From Plantactinospora sp039889035 (GTDB lineage: Bacteria > Actinomycetota > Actinomycetes > Mycobacteriales > Micromonosporaceae), in assembly GCA_039889035.1 (NCBI GenBank), contig JBDQQY010000002.1:395883-459882 (forward strand): 64,000 nucleotides of DNA. Reading direction: 5' to 3'. The notes below the pieces were generated by a model. That model did no database searches. It had not been told where the DNA came from and saw only the letters and a list, made by a program, of their open reading frames with translations. Below are positions 15,723-25,260 of this stretch, in pieces. Position 1 is the stretch's first letter. Each line of letters opens with the position of its first letter. The position numbers and the translations under genes were made by a program.

Positions 15723-17045
15723 TCAGCTGGTCAGCGCGGCGTTCGCCTGGCTGATGAAGGACGCCGCGGCGGTACGCGGGGAAGCCCTGCCGAACTGGAC
15801 GCTCTCGGCCGCCTGGATCAGCAGTTGCTTGACCGTGGCGTGCCCCTTCGGCGGCGGCACCGGAGCCGGTCCGAACTTCTCCGTCATGGTGGTCTCGAAC
15901 GCGACCGACTGCTTCATGCTCTCGTCGGTCAGCGACGCCTCCACGGCCCGCCGTACGTCCAGGTTGGCGCTCAGGCCCCGCTCGGTGCCGAGGATCTCGC
16001 CGGCCACGGCGTCGTTGACCAGGAAGTCGATGACGTGCACGACGGTCTCCGGATGGCGGGTACCCCGGAAGGCCGCCCAGTAGAGCGAGGCCCGGGCCCA
16101 CTGCGCGGCCGGCTTGCCGGGGTAGCTGACCACCTTGAGCCGGTCCTTGGTGAGCTTCTGCAACTCCGGGAGCTGGTTGGACCAGACGAACGAGGTCGCC
16201 GCCTGGCCGCTGGCCACCAGTTGCTTGGTCACGTCACCGCTGTTCGCCGGCTGGATCACCTGTGCCGGCGGGGCCGCCCCGCGCTTGCGGGCATCGGCCC
16301 ACAGCTCGAACCAGCGAGCCAGGTCGCCTTCGGTGAAGCCCACCTGCCGGCCCCGGTAGAGCTCCTTGTCCTGGGACCGTAGCCAGACCCAGAGCGCCTT
16401 GTAGTCCGCGGACGGGTCCATGGTGCCGTAGACCTTGCCGTCGGTGCGCTCGGTGATCCGCTCGGCCCACTCCAGATAGTCCTGGTAGGACATCCCGATC
16501 TGCGGCTCCGGCAGGTCGTACCGGTCGAGCAGGCTCTTGTTGTAGATCAGGCCGGGGGTGTTCTCCGCCGCCGCGGCGGCGACCGTACGGCCGGTCACCT
16601 GGCTGGACTGGGCGAGACCGGCGGGCAGCTTCCGCAGGTCCAGTACGTCGGCCCGGACGTAGTCGGTCAGGTCCAGCAGGATCTCCCGCTGGGCGTACTC
16701 GGTGAGGTAGTTGTCGTCGATCTGGAAGATGTCCGGGGCGTTCCCGGCGGCGGCCTCGGTGGAGAGCCGGTCGTAGTAGCCGGCGTTGCCCTGGTAGGTG
16801 AACGTGAACGTGACGTCCGGATAGCGCTTGGTGTAGACCGCCAGCGCCTGCTTGGTCAGCTCGGCCCGGCGGTCGCCGCCCCACCAGAAGACCGAGAGTT
16901 CGACCTTGTCGTCCCTTGGCGTGGCGTTCTCGGCGGTGCAACCGGAGAGCGCGGTGACGACGACGAGCAGTGCGGCACCCAGACGCCGGCCGAGTCGGCC
17001 GGCCGGCGGTCTCTGGACCACGGGGGAGGGGAGGGGAAGAGGCAC
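15723..17045 (-). CDS. Extracellular solute-binding lipoprotein (sugar ABC type)
   Basis: This 440-residue protein has a lipoprotein signal: arginines at 12-21, hydrophobic core 22-33, lipobox LSGC with Cys36. The mature part is a family 1 solute-binding protein of the sugar class (VELSVFWWGGD start, then VTFTFTYQGNAGYYDRL). GTG 17045 is chosen because AGGAG lies five bases upstream; a longer in-frame extension to 17258 is rejected. No permease or ATPase gene is adjacent, so it is an orphan binding protein that must share a transporter encoded elsewhere. The carbohydrate ligand is unknown. Confidence 0.93.
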   Translation of the reverse strand: MPLPLPSPVVQRPPAGRLGRRLGAALLVVVTALSGCTAENATPRDDKVELSVFWWGGDRRAELTKQALAVYTKRYPDVTFTFTYQGNAGYYDRLSTEAAAGNAPDIFQIDDNYLTEYAQREILLDLTDYVRADVLDLRKLPAGLAQSSQVTGRTVAAAAAENTPGLIYNKSLLDRYDLPEPQIGMSYQDYLEWAERITERTDGKVYGTMDPSADYKALWVWLRSQDKELYRGRQVGFTEGDLARWFELWADARKRGAAPPAQVIQPANSGDVTKQLVASGQAATSFVWSNQLPELQKLTKDRLKVVSYPGKPAAQWARASLYWAAFRGTRHPETVVHVIDFLVNDAVAGEILGTERGLSANLDVRRAVEASLTDESMKQSVAFETTMTEKFGPAPVPPPKGHATVKQLLIQAAESVQFGRASPRTAAASFISQANAALTS

Positions 17046-17235
17046 GACAACTCCTGACGACACCGGGTCAGCTGTGACGGCAACCGGATCATTTACACAG
17101 CCGACCTCGGCGGGTGTCAACGCCCGTACGGGCAAGATCCTCCCGCTCACGGCCCGGGTGTCGGGGTCGGGCCGGCGACCCGGCCGACTCGGGCCGCACC
17201 GGGCCCGGCCCGGCGACCGTGATGTACTTGGGCAC

Positions 17236-18066
17236 GTGGAACTGCTGCATTCGGGCAAGGTCAGGGACGTCTACGCCGACGGCGACGCCCTGATCCTGGT
17301 CGCCTCCGACCGGGTGTCGGTCTACGACGTGGCACTGCCGACCCCGATCCCGGACAAGGGCAAACTGCTCACCGCGCTGTCGCTCTGGTGGTTCGAGCAG
17401 CTCGCCGATCTGGTGCCCAACCACGTCATCTCGGCCACCGACGTGCCGGCCGAGTGGGCCGGGCGGGCGATCCGGGTCCGCCGGCTGGAGATGATCCCGG
17501 TCGAGTGCATCGCGCGGGGCTACCTGACCGGTTCCGGCATCAAGGAATACGACAAGACCGGCGCCGTCTGCGGCGTACCGCTGCCGCCCGGGCTGGTGGA
17601 GGCGTCGATCCTGCCCGAGCCGATCTTCACCCCGACCACCAAGGCACCGCAGGGCGAGCACGACGAGGCGATCACCTTCGCCGACGTGGTGGCCAAGGTC
17701 GGCGCCGAGACCGCCGAGCGGCTCCGCGAGGTCACCCTCGCCGTCTACCGGCGCGGCGCCGAGCTCGCCGCCGACCGGGGCATCCTGGTCGCCGACACCA
17801 AACTGGAACTCGGCTGGGCGCCGGACGGCACGATGGTGCTCGGCGACGAGGTGCTGACCTCCGACTCGTCCCGGTTCTGGCCGGCCGCCTCCTACCAGCC
17901 CGGCCGCGACCAGCTATCCCTGAGCAAGCAGTTCGTCCGGGACTGGGCGGTCGGCACCGGCTGGGACAAGACCGGACCGGCCCCGGAGATGCCGCCGGAG
18001 GTCGTCGAGGCCGCCCGGGCCCGCTACGTCGAGGTGTACGAGCGGCTCACCGGCCGCCGCTGGTAG
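17236..18066 (+). CDS. purC: Phosphoribosylaminoimidazole-succinocarboxamide synthase
   Basis: SAICAR synthetase joins aspartate to CAIR with ATP in step 8 of purine synthesis. This 276-residue protein starts with the family's MELLHSGKVRDVY and has IPDKGKLLTALSLWWF, the substrate-binding IPVECIARGYLTGSG, and DTKLELG. GTG 17236 fits homologue starts; no ribosome site is seen, and TGTACT seven bases upstream suggests a leaderless start. Other pur genes are absent here. Its 3' end overlaps the convergent glycosyltransferase gene by 20 bp. Confidence 0.96.
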   Translation: MELLHSGKVRDVYADGDALILVASDRVSVYDVALPTPIPDKGKLLTALSLWWFEQLADLVPNHVISATDVPAEWAGRAIRVRRLEMIPVECIARGYLTGSGIKEYDKTGAVCGVPLPPGLVEASILPEPIFTPTTKAPQGEHDEAITFADVVAKVGAETAERLREVTLAVYRRGAELAADRGILVADTKLELGWAPDGTMVLGDEVLTSDSSRFWPAASYQPGRDQLSLSKQFVRDWAVGTGWDKTGPAPEMPPEVVEAARARYVEVYERLTGRRW

Positions 18067-19198
18067 CCGGTACCTCGGCCGGCGGGACGCGTACCGGGAG
18101 GTCGTGTGCGGCCAGGAAGCCCGCCACCGCCGCCGACCACGGAAAGCGTTCGGCCTGCCGGCGGGCCGCCGCCCGGCGTTCCGGGCCCGGCCGGCCGGCC
18201 AGCTCCAGCACGGCGTCGGCGTAGCCCGGTCCCTCGCCCGGCGCGGCCAGCCCGGCCGGGCCGAGCACCTCCGGCAGCGCGCTCTCCGCGCTCGCCACCA
18301 CCGGGGTACCGCTGGCCAGCGCCTCCAGGGCGGCCAGGCCGAACGTCTCCACCGGCCCCGGCGCCAGTACCACGTCGGCGGTGGCGAGCAGCCGGGCCAG
18401 CAGGTCGCGGTCGGCGACGTAGCGCAGGAACCGGACCGGCAGGTCGTCCCGGGCGGCGGTCGCGCGCAGCCGCTCCCGGCGCGGGCCGTCGCCGACCACC
18501 ACCAGCACCGCGGGTACGCCCCGGTCCCGCAACCCGGCCAGCGCGGCGAGGGACCGCTCGGCGCGCTTCTCCGGCGACAGCCGACCGCAGTGCAGCAGGA
18601 GCAGCTCGTCCGGCTCGGCGTAGCCGCCGCGCAGCCGGGGGTCGTACCGGTCCGGCCGGAAGTGGTCGAGGTCGACGCCGAGCGGTACCTGACGGAGGTT
18701 GCCGGCGCCGATCCGCCGGAACTCCGCCGCCGCCCACGAGGTGGTGCAGACGATCTGGTCGTGCCCGGCGACGGTACGCAGGTTGAGCCGGTCGGCCACC
18801 CGGCGGAGCTGACCACCGGGGAGCAGCCGGAGCAGCCCGTCGAGGCTCTCGTGCGACACCATCATGCTGCGTACGCCGTGCCGGCGGGCCCAGGCGCCGG
18901 TCCAGCGCAACGTCGTACGGTCGGAGATCTCCAGCCGGTCCGGGCGCAGCTCGCGCAACAACCGGGCCAGCCGTACCCGGTCGACGATCACCCGGTAGCC
19001 GCCCATCCCGGGTACGGACGGACTGGCCAGCGTGATCACCCGGCCCTGCTCGGTCCACTCGTCGGTGTCGTGCCGGCCGGGCATCACCAGCACCGGTTCG
19101 TGCCCGGCGGCGGCGTACCCGGCGCCGAGCTGGCGCAGCGCGGTACGCAGCCCGCCCGAACTCTCGGTGATGAAGTTGGCCAGCCGCACGATCCGCAC
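18047..19198 (-). CDS. GT4-family glycosyltransferase
   Basis: This 383-residue GT-B enzyme shows the N-terminal acceptor domain starting RIVRLANFITESSGGLRTAL. The C-terminal donor domain has LLLLHCGRLSPEKRAER, a VVVGDGPRRE strand-loop, and the E-x7-E nucleotide-sugar motif (PVETFGLAALEALA). GTG 19198 has GGGAG five bases upstream; an in-frame extension to 19309 is rejected. It lies 107 bp downstream of an MgtA-like gene and is probably co-transcribed. A role in mannosylating envelope phospholipids or lipoglycans is inferred from this neighbour and the family only. Confidence 0.9.
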   Translation of the reverse strand: MRIVRLANFITESSGGLRTALRQLGAGYAAAGHEPVLVMPGRHDTDEWTEQGRVITLASPSVPGMGGYRVIVDRVRLARLLRELRPDRLEISDRTTLRWTGAWARRHGVRSMMVSHESLDGLLRLLPGGQLRRVADRLNLRTVAGHDQIVCTTSWAAAEFRRIGAGNLRQVPLGVDLDHFRPDRYDPRLRGGYAEPDELLLLHCGRLSPEKRAERSLAALAGLRDRGVPAVLVVVGDGPRRERLRATAARDDLPVRFLRYVADRDLLARLLATADVVLAPGPVETFGLAALEALASGTPVVASAESALPEVLGPAGLAAPGEGPGYADAVLELAGRPGPERRAAARRQAERFPWSAAVAGFLAAHDLPVRVPPAEVPATSGGR

Positions 19199-19305
19199 GC
19201 CGTCTCCCTGCTCTGTCCGTCGGCGGCCCGAAGTTCCGCACCGAAGAGATCGATCTGTTCGCCGCCCTGCCCGGAGGTCACCGGTTTCCCCATGGAGAGG
19301 CCCGG

Positions 19306-20478
19306 TCACGCGGCCGCCTGCCGCAGCCGGAACAGCCGGCCCGGCCGCGGACTGCCCACCGCCGGCGCCTCGGCGAGTACCGCCGTGTAGTGCCCGATCA
19401 GCTCGTCACCGATCGCCGTCCAGGTACGCCCGCGCACCGCGGCCCGCCCCGCCCGGCCGTACTCCGCCCGGCGGTCCGGGTCGGCGACCAGCCCGGCGAT
19501 CGCGGCGGTGAAGGCGTCCGGATCGTCCGGCCGGACCAGGTGACCGGTCCGGCCGTCCCGCACCAGGTCGAGCGGCCCACCGGCGGCCGGGGCCACCACG
19601 GGCAGCCCGCTGGCCATCGCCTCCTGCACCGTCTGGCCGAACGTCTCGTACGGGCCGGTGTGCGCGAAGACGTCGAGGCTGGCGTAGATCCGGGCGAGCT
19701 GCCGGCCGTGCCGGGGGCCGACGAAGAGCGCCTGCGGCAGTGCGCGGCGCAGCGCGGGACCGGCCGGCCCGTCGCCGACCACCACCACCCGGACCCCGGG
19801 CAGCGTGCTCGCCCCGGCCAGCAGGTCCACCCGCTTCTCCACCGCCAGCCGGCCCACGTAGCCGACCAGTACCTCCCCGCCGGGGGCGAGGGCGCGGCGC
19901 AGCGCGGCGCTGCGGTGCTCCGGCCGGAACCGCTCGCTGTCCACGCCGCGCTGCCACAGCCAGATCCGCTGGATGCCGTGCTCGTCCAGGGCGCTCGCGG
20001 TGGCGCTGGACGGGGCCAGGGTGCGGTTCGCGCAGTTGTGCACCCGACGCAGCCAGCGCCACGCCGCCGCCTCGGTCAGCCGTACCCGGTACGCCCGCGC
20101 GTACGCGGCGACGTCGGTCTGGTAGACGGCCACCGAGGGCAGCCCCATCGCCCGGGCCACCGCGACGCCCCGGGCGCCGAGCACGAACGGGCTGGCCAGG
20201 TGCACCACCTCGGCGTCGTGCGCGCGCAACGCCGCCGCCAGATCCCGCCCGGGCAGGCCGAGGCGGAACTGCGGGTAGCCGGGCATGGGCACCGACGGCA
20301 GCCGTACCACCGGGTAGGGCAGCGCGTCGGCACCGTCCCGGGCGCCGGCCGCCGGCTGCGGTGCGATCACCAGGGGCCGGTGACCGCGCCGTACCAGGTG
20401 CTCGGCGACCCGTACGACCGAGTTCGCCACCCCGTTGACATCCGGCGGAAAGGACTCCGTGACGATCGCGATCCGCAT
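19306..20478 (-). CDS. MgtA-like GDP-mannose alpha-mannosyltransferase (GT4)
   Basis: This 390-residue GT-B protein closely follows the pattern of mycobacterial and corynebacterial MgtA: MRIAIVTESFPPDVNGVANS at the start, VVHLASPFVLGARG, AVYQTDVAAYARAY, WGRGVD-like QRGVDSERF, VGYVGRLAVEKRVDLL and the E-x7-E motif YETFGQTVQEAMA. MgtA adds mannose to glucuronosyl-diacylglycerol or related lipid anchors during lipomannan synthesis. Assignment to a mannosyltransferase is by family resemblance; the precise acceptor is inferred. ATG start; an inverted repeat lies 30 bp upstream. Confidence 0.9.
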   Translation of the reverse strand: MRIAIVTESFPPDVNGVANSVVRVAEHLVRRGHRPLVIAPQPAAGARDGADALPYPVVRLPSVPMPGYPQFRLGLPGRDLAAALRAHDAEVVHLASPFVLGARGVAVARAMGLPSVAVYQTDVAAYARAYRVRLTEAAAWRWLRRVHNCANRTLAPSSATASALDEHGIQRIWLWQRGVDSERFRPEHRSAALRRALAPGGEVLVGYVGRLAVEKRVDLLAGASTLPGVRVVVVGDGPAGPALRRALPQALFVGPRHGRQLARIYASLDVFAHTGPYETFGQTVQEAMASGLPVVAPAAGGPLDLVRDGRTGHLVRPDDPDAFTAAIAGLVADPDRRAEYGRAGRAAVRGRTWTAIGDELIGHYTAVLAEAPAVGSPRPGRLFRLRQAAA

Positions 20479-20508
20479 GCGCTCACCGTCGTGCAGGTCC
20501 CCACCGTC

Positions 20509-20530
20509 CAGGTCACGGCATCATGACCTG
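20509..20530. promoter_or_regulatory. Inverted repeat upstream of MgtA-like gene
   Basis: CAGGTCA (20509-20515) and TGACCTG (20524-20530) form a perfect 7-bp dyad with an 8-base spacer, 31 bp before the glycosyltransferase start. It may be an operator or a small hairpin. Confidence 0.35.
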
Positions 20531-20648
20531 CCGGCGAACTGTCAGCGACGAAGCGTGGAGCCGGTGGCCGGGCGGCGGATCAGCTCGACCCCTCCGGGCT
20601 GCCGGCGGTTACCCGCTTCGAGTACCCCGACCCGGGCCAGCCGGCCGC

Positions 20649-23600
20649 TCAGCCCCGGTCGCCGTCGAGCAGGAACGTCCGCCGCTCGTCCGGGGTGAAC
20701 GGCCGGGTGGCCCGGGCGGCCGCCGTGTCGAGCAGCTTCTCGACCGGGCCGCAGACGTCGCAGCTCCAGATCCGTACCGAGCCGTCGGAGTGCACGGTGG
20801 CGACCCGTTCGCCGTCCGGGGCGAACGCGAAGCCGAGTGGCCCGGGGCCGAGGGTACGCAGGGTCACCGGCTCGGTGGCCCCGCCGACCGCCCAGAGCTG
20901 GATCCCGGTCAGCTCCTCGCCACCGCCGAGGATCGCCAGGTGCCGCCCGTCGGGTGTGTAGCCGAGCCGCGTGGTGGCGGCGCCCTGGCCGGCGGAGGCG
21001 AGCACCACCCGGGCGGCCCCGCCGGCCGCCGGCCAGATCCGGATGGTGCTGTCCCGGCTCAGCCCGGCCACCGAACCGCCGTCGGGGCTGAACGACACCG
21101 AGCTGACCGGATCGGCACCGCCGTGCAGGGTGGCGACCTCGGCACCGGTGACGGTCCGGACCCGTACGCCGCCGTCCTCGGTGCCGGTCGCCACCCGGGA
21201 GCCGTCCGGGCTGAACGCCGCACCCGAGCCGGCCGGCGCCAGGTCGATGGCGACCGGTTGGCCGTCGAGGCGGTCCCAGAGCCGGATTCCGCCGCTGCCA
21301 CTGGTCAACAGCCGCCGACCGTCCGGGCCGAACGTGACCCGGGTCGCCCGGCCGGCCTCGAAGGCGAGCAGTTGCCGACCGGACGGCCAGTCCCAGAGCC
21401 GCACCGTACCGGCCGCGTCGAGGCTGGCCAGCCGCCGCCCGTCCGGCGCGAACGCGACGTCCATGGTCATCCCGGCGTGCCCGGGCAGTACGACCGGGGC
21501 GGCGGCACCGGCGACGAGGATCGGGCCGGCCCGGTCGACCGGTACCGGCCAGATCCGGACCGTACCGTCGAAGATGCCCGCGCTGGCCAGGTGGCTGCCG
21601 TCCGGGCTGAACCGCGCGGCGTGCACCAGCCCGTCGTGCGGTTGCGCGACCGTCGGGTCGAACGGGCCGCCGATGTCCCAGCGCCGGACGGTGCCGTCCT
21701 GCCCCACGCTGACCAGCCGGCCGTCCGGGGTCAGTGCGACCGCGCAGACCGTACCGGCGTGCCCGCGCAGCGGCAGCGGGTCGAAGGCACCGGTCGGGTC
21801 CCAGATGGTGACCACGCCGTACGCGTTCTTGGTGACCAGCCGGCGCCCGTCCGGGCTGAACGCGGCGGGGAAGGCGCTGCGCAGCCGGCCGAGTACCGTC
21901 GGCTGGCCGCCGCCGGTCGGCCAGATCCGCAGTACGCCGCCGTCCTCGGTGGTGGCGTTGTCGACGCCGACGATCCGCTCGCCGTCCGGGCTGAACAGCA
22001 GGCCGTCGGCGGTACCGGTGGAGTCGGCGAGCAGCGTCGGCGCCCGGCCCGGCTCGGCCGTCCGCCAGATCCTCGTCGGGGCGTCGCCGGTGGCGGCGGC
22101 CAACCGCCGCCCGTCGGGTGACCAGGCCAGCGAGTGCACGGCGCCGCGCGCGGCGGGAAGCGGGCGGGCCCGGGGCGGGCCGGTCAACTCCCAGATCCGG
22201 ACCACGCCGGCCCCGTCGCCGGTGGCCAGCCGCCGGCCGTCGGGGCTGAACGCGACGTCGCGGACCGGCTTGTGATGACCGGAGAGCAGCAAGGGGGCCC
22301 GGTCGGGGTCGGCGGTGTCCCAGAGCCGCACCGAGGCGGACTCGCCCGCGCTGGCGACCCGTCGACCGTCCGGGCTGATCGCCAGGGCGGTCAGCAGCTC
22401 CGGACCCGGCTCGGCCAGCGTCACCGGTGGGCGGTCGGGCGCGGCCGGCTGCCAGAACTGCACGGACTTCCGCTCCCCGGCGGCGACGGCGTACCGGCCG
22501 TCCGGAGTGAGCGCGGCCTGCTTGACCGGCGCGGCGAAGACCCGCCGCCCCTCGATACCGCGCCAGCTCAGCGTCGCCTGCCGCAACACCGTCTCGGCCT
22601 CGGCGTCCGGCCGCACCTGGAAGGCTCGCCGGGCCAGCAGGAACGCCAGTTGCGGATCGCGGGACATCTGGGCCCGCGCCCCGGCGACCAACTGCCGGTG
22701 TACGGCGAGATCCCGCTGCCCCCGCGCCTGCTGGGCCTGTACCACCGCCACCGAGGCCAGCACGGTCACCACCGAGACGACGGCCGCCAGTGCGGCCCCG
22801 AGCAGCCGTCGACGGCGACGGCGACCGGCCGCCCAGCGGTCCTCGGCCCGCCGGCTGGCGTCGAGGTATTCCCGTTCCGCGCTGGTCAGGCTCTCCGGGT
22901 GCGCCTGCGCCCATGCCTGGGCCCGGGACAGTGCCAGCCCCCGGTAGAGCCCGCCCGGGTCGTGGTCGAGCGACCGCCACCCCGCCGCGGCCTGGGTGAG
23001 CTGCCGGTGCACGCGTACGCCGTCGAGGTCCTCCTCCAGCCAGCGGCGCAACCGGGGCCAGGCGTCGAGCAGCGCCTCGTGGGCCAGCCGTACCGAGCGG
23101 TCGTCCAGGGTGACCAGTCGGGCGGCGGCGAGCCGTTCCAGTACGCCCGAGGTCAGCGCGTCCGTCTCGGCCAGTTCGGCCCGGTCCACCCGGCGGGCGG
23201 TCGGCAGCCCGGGCCGGTCCAGCGGTGCCGCCGACTCGTCCCCGGTGCCGATCTCCACCATCCGGAGCAGTACGTGCCGGGCCGCCTGCCGCTGCCCGGG
23301 ATCGAACTCCTGCCAGACCCGTTCGGCGGTCTGCGCCACCGCGCCGTCGATCCCGCCGGCCGCCTGGTAGCCGGCCAGGGTCACCGCGCTGCCCCGGCGC
23401 CGCCGCCACGCCTCCAGCAGCACGTGCGAGGCGACCGGCAGTGCACCGGCCCGGCCGGCGACCTGGGCCACGATGGTGGAGACCAGGGCCCCCTCGACCA
23501 TCGCCCCGGCCCGCTCGGCGGGGCGTACCACCGCGTCCCGGACCTGGGCGGCGGTCATCGGCCCGACCAGCACCTGGGCGTCGGCCAGCGCCGCCACCAG

Positions 23601-24440
23601 CTCGGGCAGCTCGGCGCAGTGACCGTAGAAGTCGGCGCGTACCCCGAGGACGACCCGCAGCCGGCTGTCCGGTGCGGCGACCGCGGCCAGCAGCGCGGCC
23701 ACGAACCCGGCCCGGGCGTCGGCGTCCCGGCAGAGCGTGAATACCTCCTCGAACTGGTCGACCACCAGCCACAGGTCGGCCTCGGCGGGGGCGTCGGCCA
23801 GCAGTTGCCGGACCGTCAGGTGCAGCCGTGCCGGGTCGGCGGCGAGGTCGGCGCGGAGCGCACCGGCCGGGATCCGGAGCAGCCGGCCGAGCTGCACCGC
23901 CAGCTCGCCGAGCGGATCCTGCCCGGGGGTCAGCACCAGCACCGGCGGCCCTTCCGGCCGGGCCGTCACCGAGGGGACCAGCCCGGCCCGGAGTACCGAG
24001 GACTTGCCGCTGCCGGAGGCACCGAACAGCGCCACGAACCGCCGGCCGGCGAGTCGCTGCCGCAGGTCGTCGACGACGTCCTCGCGGCCGAAGAACCACT
24101 CCGCCCGCTCCGGCCCGTACGCCAGCAGGCCCTGGTAGGGGGCGTCGTCGGTATGGGGCGGGCGGGGGGTCGGCGGCTCGTCCCGGGCGATCCGGCGCCA
24201 GCGGGCCTCCCACTCGGCCAGGTCACCGCCGCACGCGGTCACGTACGCCAGGGTGACGGCGAGGGTCGGCAGCCGCCGCCCGCCGGCCGCCTCGGAGAGG
24301 GTGGTCGCGGAGAAGTGCGCCCGGCGGGCCAGTTCCCGGTAACCGGGGAGGCCGGCCTTCTCCCGCAGCAGGCGTAGCCCGGCGGCGAACTCCCGCACCT
24401 CCGGGCTTCCCGGCCCCAGTACGCCCTCCGGTCGCGGCAT
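20649..24440 (-). CDS. HTH-nSTAND-WD40 signalling protein
   Basis: This 1263-residue multidomain protein has an XRE-like helix-turn-helix at about 15-75, then an nSTAND NTPase. Walker A is FGASGSGKSS (about 135-144) and Walker B is LWLVVDQFEEVF (about 224-235). A winged-helix/helical region follows, then a transmembrane helix at about 541-565 flanked by arginines. About fourteen WD40 repeats run from about 637 to the C-terminus, most with the FSPDGRR-LA-T/S-G pattern. Such proteins are signal-sensing STAND switches, many suspected of roles in biological conflict or programmed response. No effector domain is visible, so it may act by scaffolding or through its HTH. The neighbour is a divergent secreted protein. 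Confidence 0.92.
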   Translation of the reverse strand: MPRPEGVLGPGSPEVREFAAGLRLLREKAGLPGYRELARRAHFSATTLSEAAGGRRLPTLAVTLAYVTACGGDLAEWEARWRRIARDEPPTPRPPHTDDAPYQGLLAYGPERAEWFFGREDVVDDLRQRLAGRRFVALFGASGSGKSSVLRAGLVPSVTARPEGPPVLVLTPGQDPLGELAVQLGRLLRIPAGALRADLAADPARLHLTVRQLLADAPAEADLWLVVDQFEEVFTLCRDADARAGFVAALLAAVAAPDSRLRVVLGVRADFYGHCAELPELVAALADAQVLVGPMTAAQVRDAVVRPAERAGAMVEGALVSTIVAQVAGRAGALPVASHVLLEAWRRRRGSAVTLAGYQAAGGIDGAVAQTAERVWQEFDPGQRQAARHVLLRMVEIGTGDESAAPLDRPGLPTARRVDRAELAETDALTSGVLERLAAARLVTLDDRSVRLAHEALLDAWPRLRRWLEEDLDGVRVHRQLTQAAAGWRSLDHDPGGLYRGLALSRAQAWAQAHPESLTSAEREYLDASRRAEDRWAAGRRRRRRLLGAALAAVVSVVTVLASVAVVQAQQARGQRDLAVHRQLVAGARAQMSRDPQLAFLLARRAFQVRPDAEAETVLRQATLSWRGIEGRRVFAAPVKQAALTPDGRYAVAAGERKSVQFWQPAAPDRPPVTLAEPGPELLTALAISPDGRRVASAGESASVRLWDTADPDRAPLLLSGHHKPVRDVAFSPDGRRLATGDGAGVVRIWELTGPPRARPLPAARGAVHSLAWSPDGRRLAAATGDAPTRIWRTAEPGRAPTLLADSTGTADGLLFSPDGERIVGVDNATTEDGGVLRIWPTGGGQPTVLGRLRSAFPAAFSPDGRRLVTKNAYGVVTIWDPTGAFDPLPLRGHAGTVCAVALTPDGRLVSVGQDGTVRRWDIGGPFDPTVAQPHDGLVHAARFSPDGSHLASAGIFDGTVRIWPVPVDRAGPILVAGAAAPVVLPGHAGMTMDVAFAPDGRRLASLDAAGTVRLWDWPSGRQLLAFEAGRATRVTFGPDGRRLLTSGSGGIRLWDRLDGQPVAIDLAPAGSGAAFSPDGSRVATGTEDGGVRVRTVTGAEVATLHGGADPVSSVSFSPDGGSVAGLSRDSTIRIWPAAGGAARVVLASAGQGAATTRLGYTPDGRHLAILGGGEELTGIQLWAVGGATEPVTLRTLGPGPLGFAFAPDGERVATVHSDGSVRIWSCDVCGPVEKLLDTAAARATRPFTPDERRTFLLDGDRG

Positions 24441-24486
24441 GGCCCTTCCTCACCCGTACGTCGCTCGTCGTGGTCGGCCCGTCGGC

Positions 24487-24530
24487 TGTCCGGAATTGAT
24501 TGTCCGGGTCGGCGGGCCGAAGCCGGACAA
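24487..24530. promoter_or_regulatory. Three TGTCCGG boxes in divergent promoter region
   Basis: TGTCCGG occurs at 24487-24493 and again at 24501-24507, and its reverse complement at 24523-24529. The last two form an 8-bp perfect dyad TTGTCCGG-N15-CCGGACAA (24500-24530). It lies between the divergent HTH-nSTAND gene and the secreted-protein gene, so it may be the binding site of the HTH protein. Confidence 0.45.
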
Positions 24531-24605
24531 CGAGTCGGCGACTAGACATCTCCTCAACAGGGGTGCGACAGGCGCCCCACCAGCCAGATCACGAGGTGAT
24601 CAGTA

Positions 24606-25238
24606 ATGCGATCCACTTTCCTCCGCAGTCCGCTCCGCCAGCTCTTCGTGCGGTCGCCGGGCGGCGCGGCGGGCTCGGCGCCCGGCGCGGCGGCCGGGGC
24701 CTCCCGCCGGACGGGCCGGCGGATCGGGGCGGCGGCGGTCCTGCTCGGACTGACCGCGGCCCTGCTCGCCGGGACGGCATCGCCGGCCAGCGCGGCGATC
24801 ATCACGGTCCAGGACGGGTTCGAGGGAGCCCAGGCGGCGAACTGGAGCTTCACCCATGTCGGCGACGGCGCCGGTGGGTTCAGCTCGCTGCAGACCCACG
24901 GCGGGGTGCAGGACGGGTTCATCTCGATCCGCAGCGCCGGCTTCTCCTCGGTCGCCCGGCGGGTTCTGCTGCCGACGACCACGAGCTGCACGGCGGGCAT
25001 CTGGGTCAACCCGGCGGTGGCCACCCAGCAGCTCAACTTCGAGATCATCGAGCCGAACAGCTTCACGTACGTGGCGCTGAAGACGGTGGTGCTCAGCGGT
25101 GCCGCGCCGTACACCTTCGTCTCCACCTCGTGGAACCACGGCCCGACGGACATCCTGGTCCGGGTCTCGCTGATCGGCGTCAACGGCGTGACGCTGGGGA
25201 CCTGGGTCGACGACCTGGGCATCCTCTGCCACACCTGA
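24606..25238 (+). CDS. Secreted protein of unknown function
   Basis: This 210-residue protein has a long basic N-region (to about residue 40), a hydrophobic core and a signal-peptidase site after SPASA (about residue 63). The mature chain of about 147 residues is beta-rich with two cysteines (TSCTAG, ILCHT) that could form a disulfide. The phrase DGFEGAQAANWSF and overall size suggest a jelly-roll/carbohydrate-binding-like fold, but no family is certain. GAGGTG lies eight bases before the ATG. It is divergent from the HTH-nSTAND-WD40 gene with shared TGTCCGG boxes. Confidence 0.8.
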   Translation: MRSTFLRSPLRQLFVRSPGGAAGSAPGAAAGASRRTGRRIGAAAVLLGLTAALLAGTASPASAAIITVQDGFEGAQAANWSFTHVGDGAGGFSSLQTHGGVQDGFISIRSAGFSSVARRVLLPTTTSCTAGIWVNPAVATQQLNFEIIEPNSFTYVALKTVVLSGAAPYTFVSTSWNHGPTDILVRVSLIGVNGVTLGTWVDDLGILCHT

Positions 25239-25260
25239 GCCGTCGGCCCGTCACGCGGTC

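Noticed and set aside
20542..24213. 1223-codon frame in another register of the nSTAND-WD40 gene
   Set aside because: Overlaps the real gene on the same strand; translation is Arg/Gly/Ala-rich and lacks the motifs visible in the correct frame.
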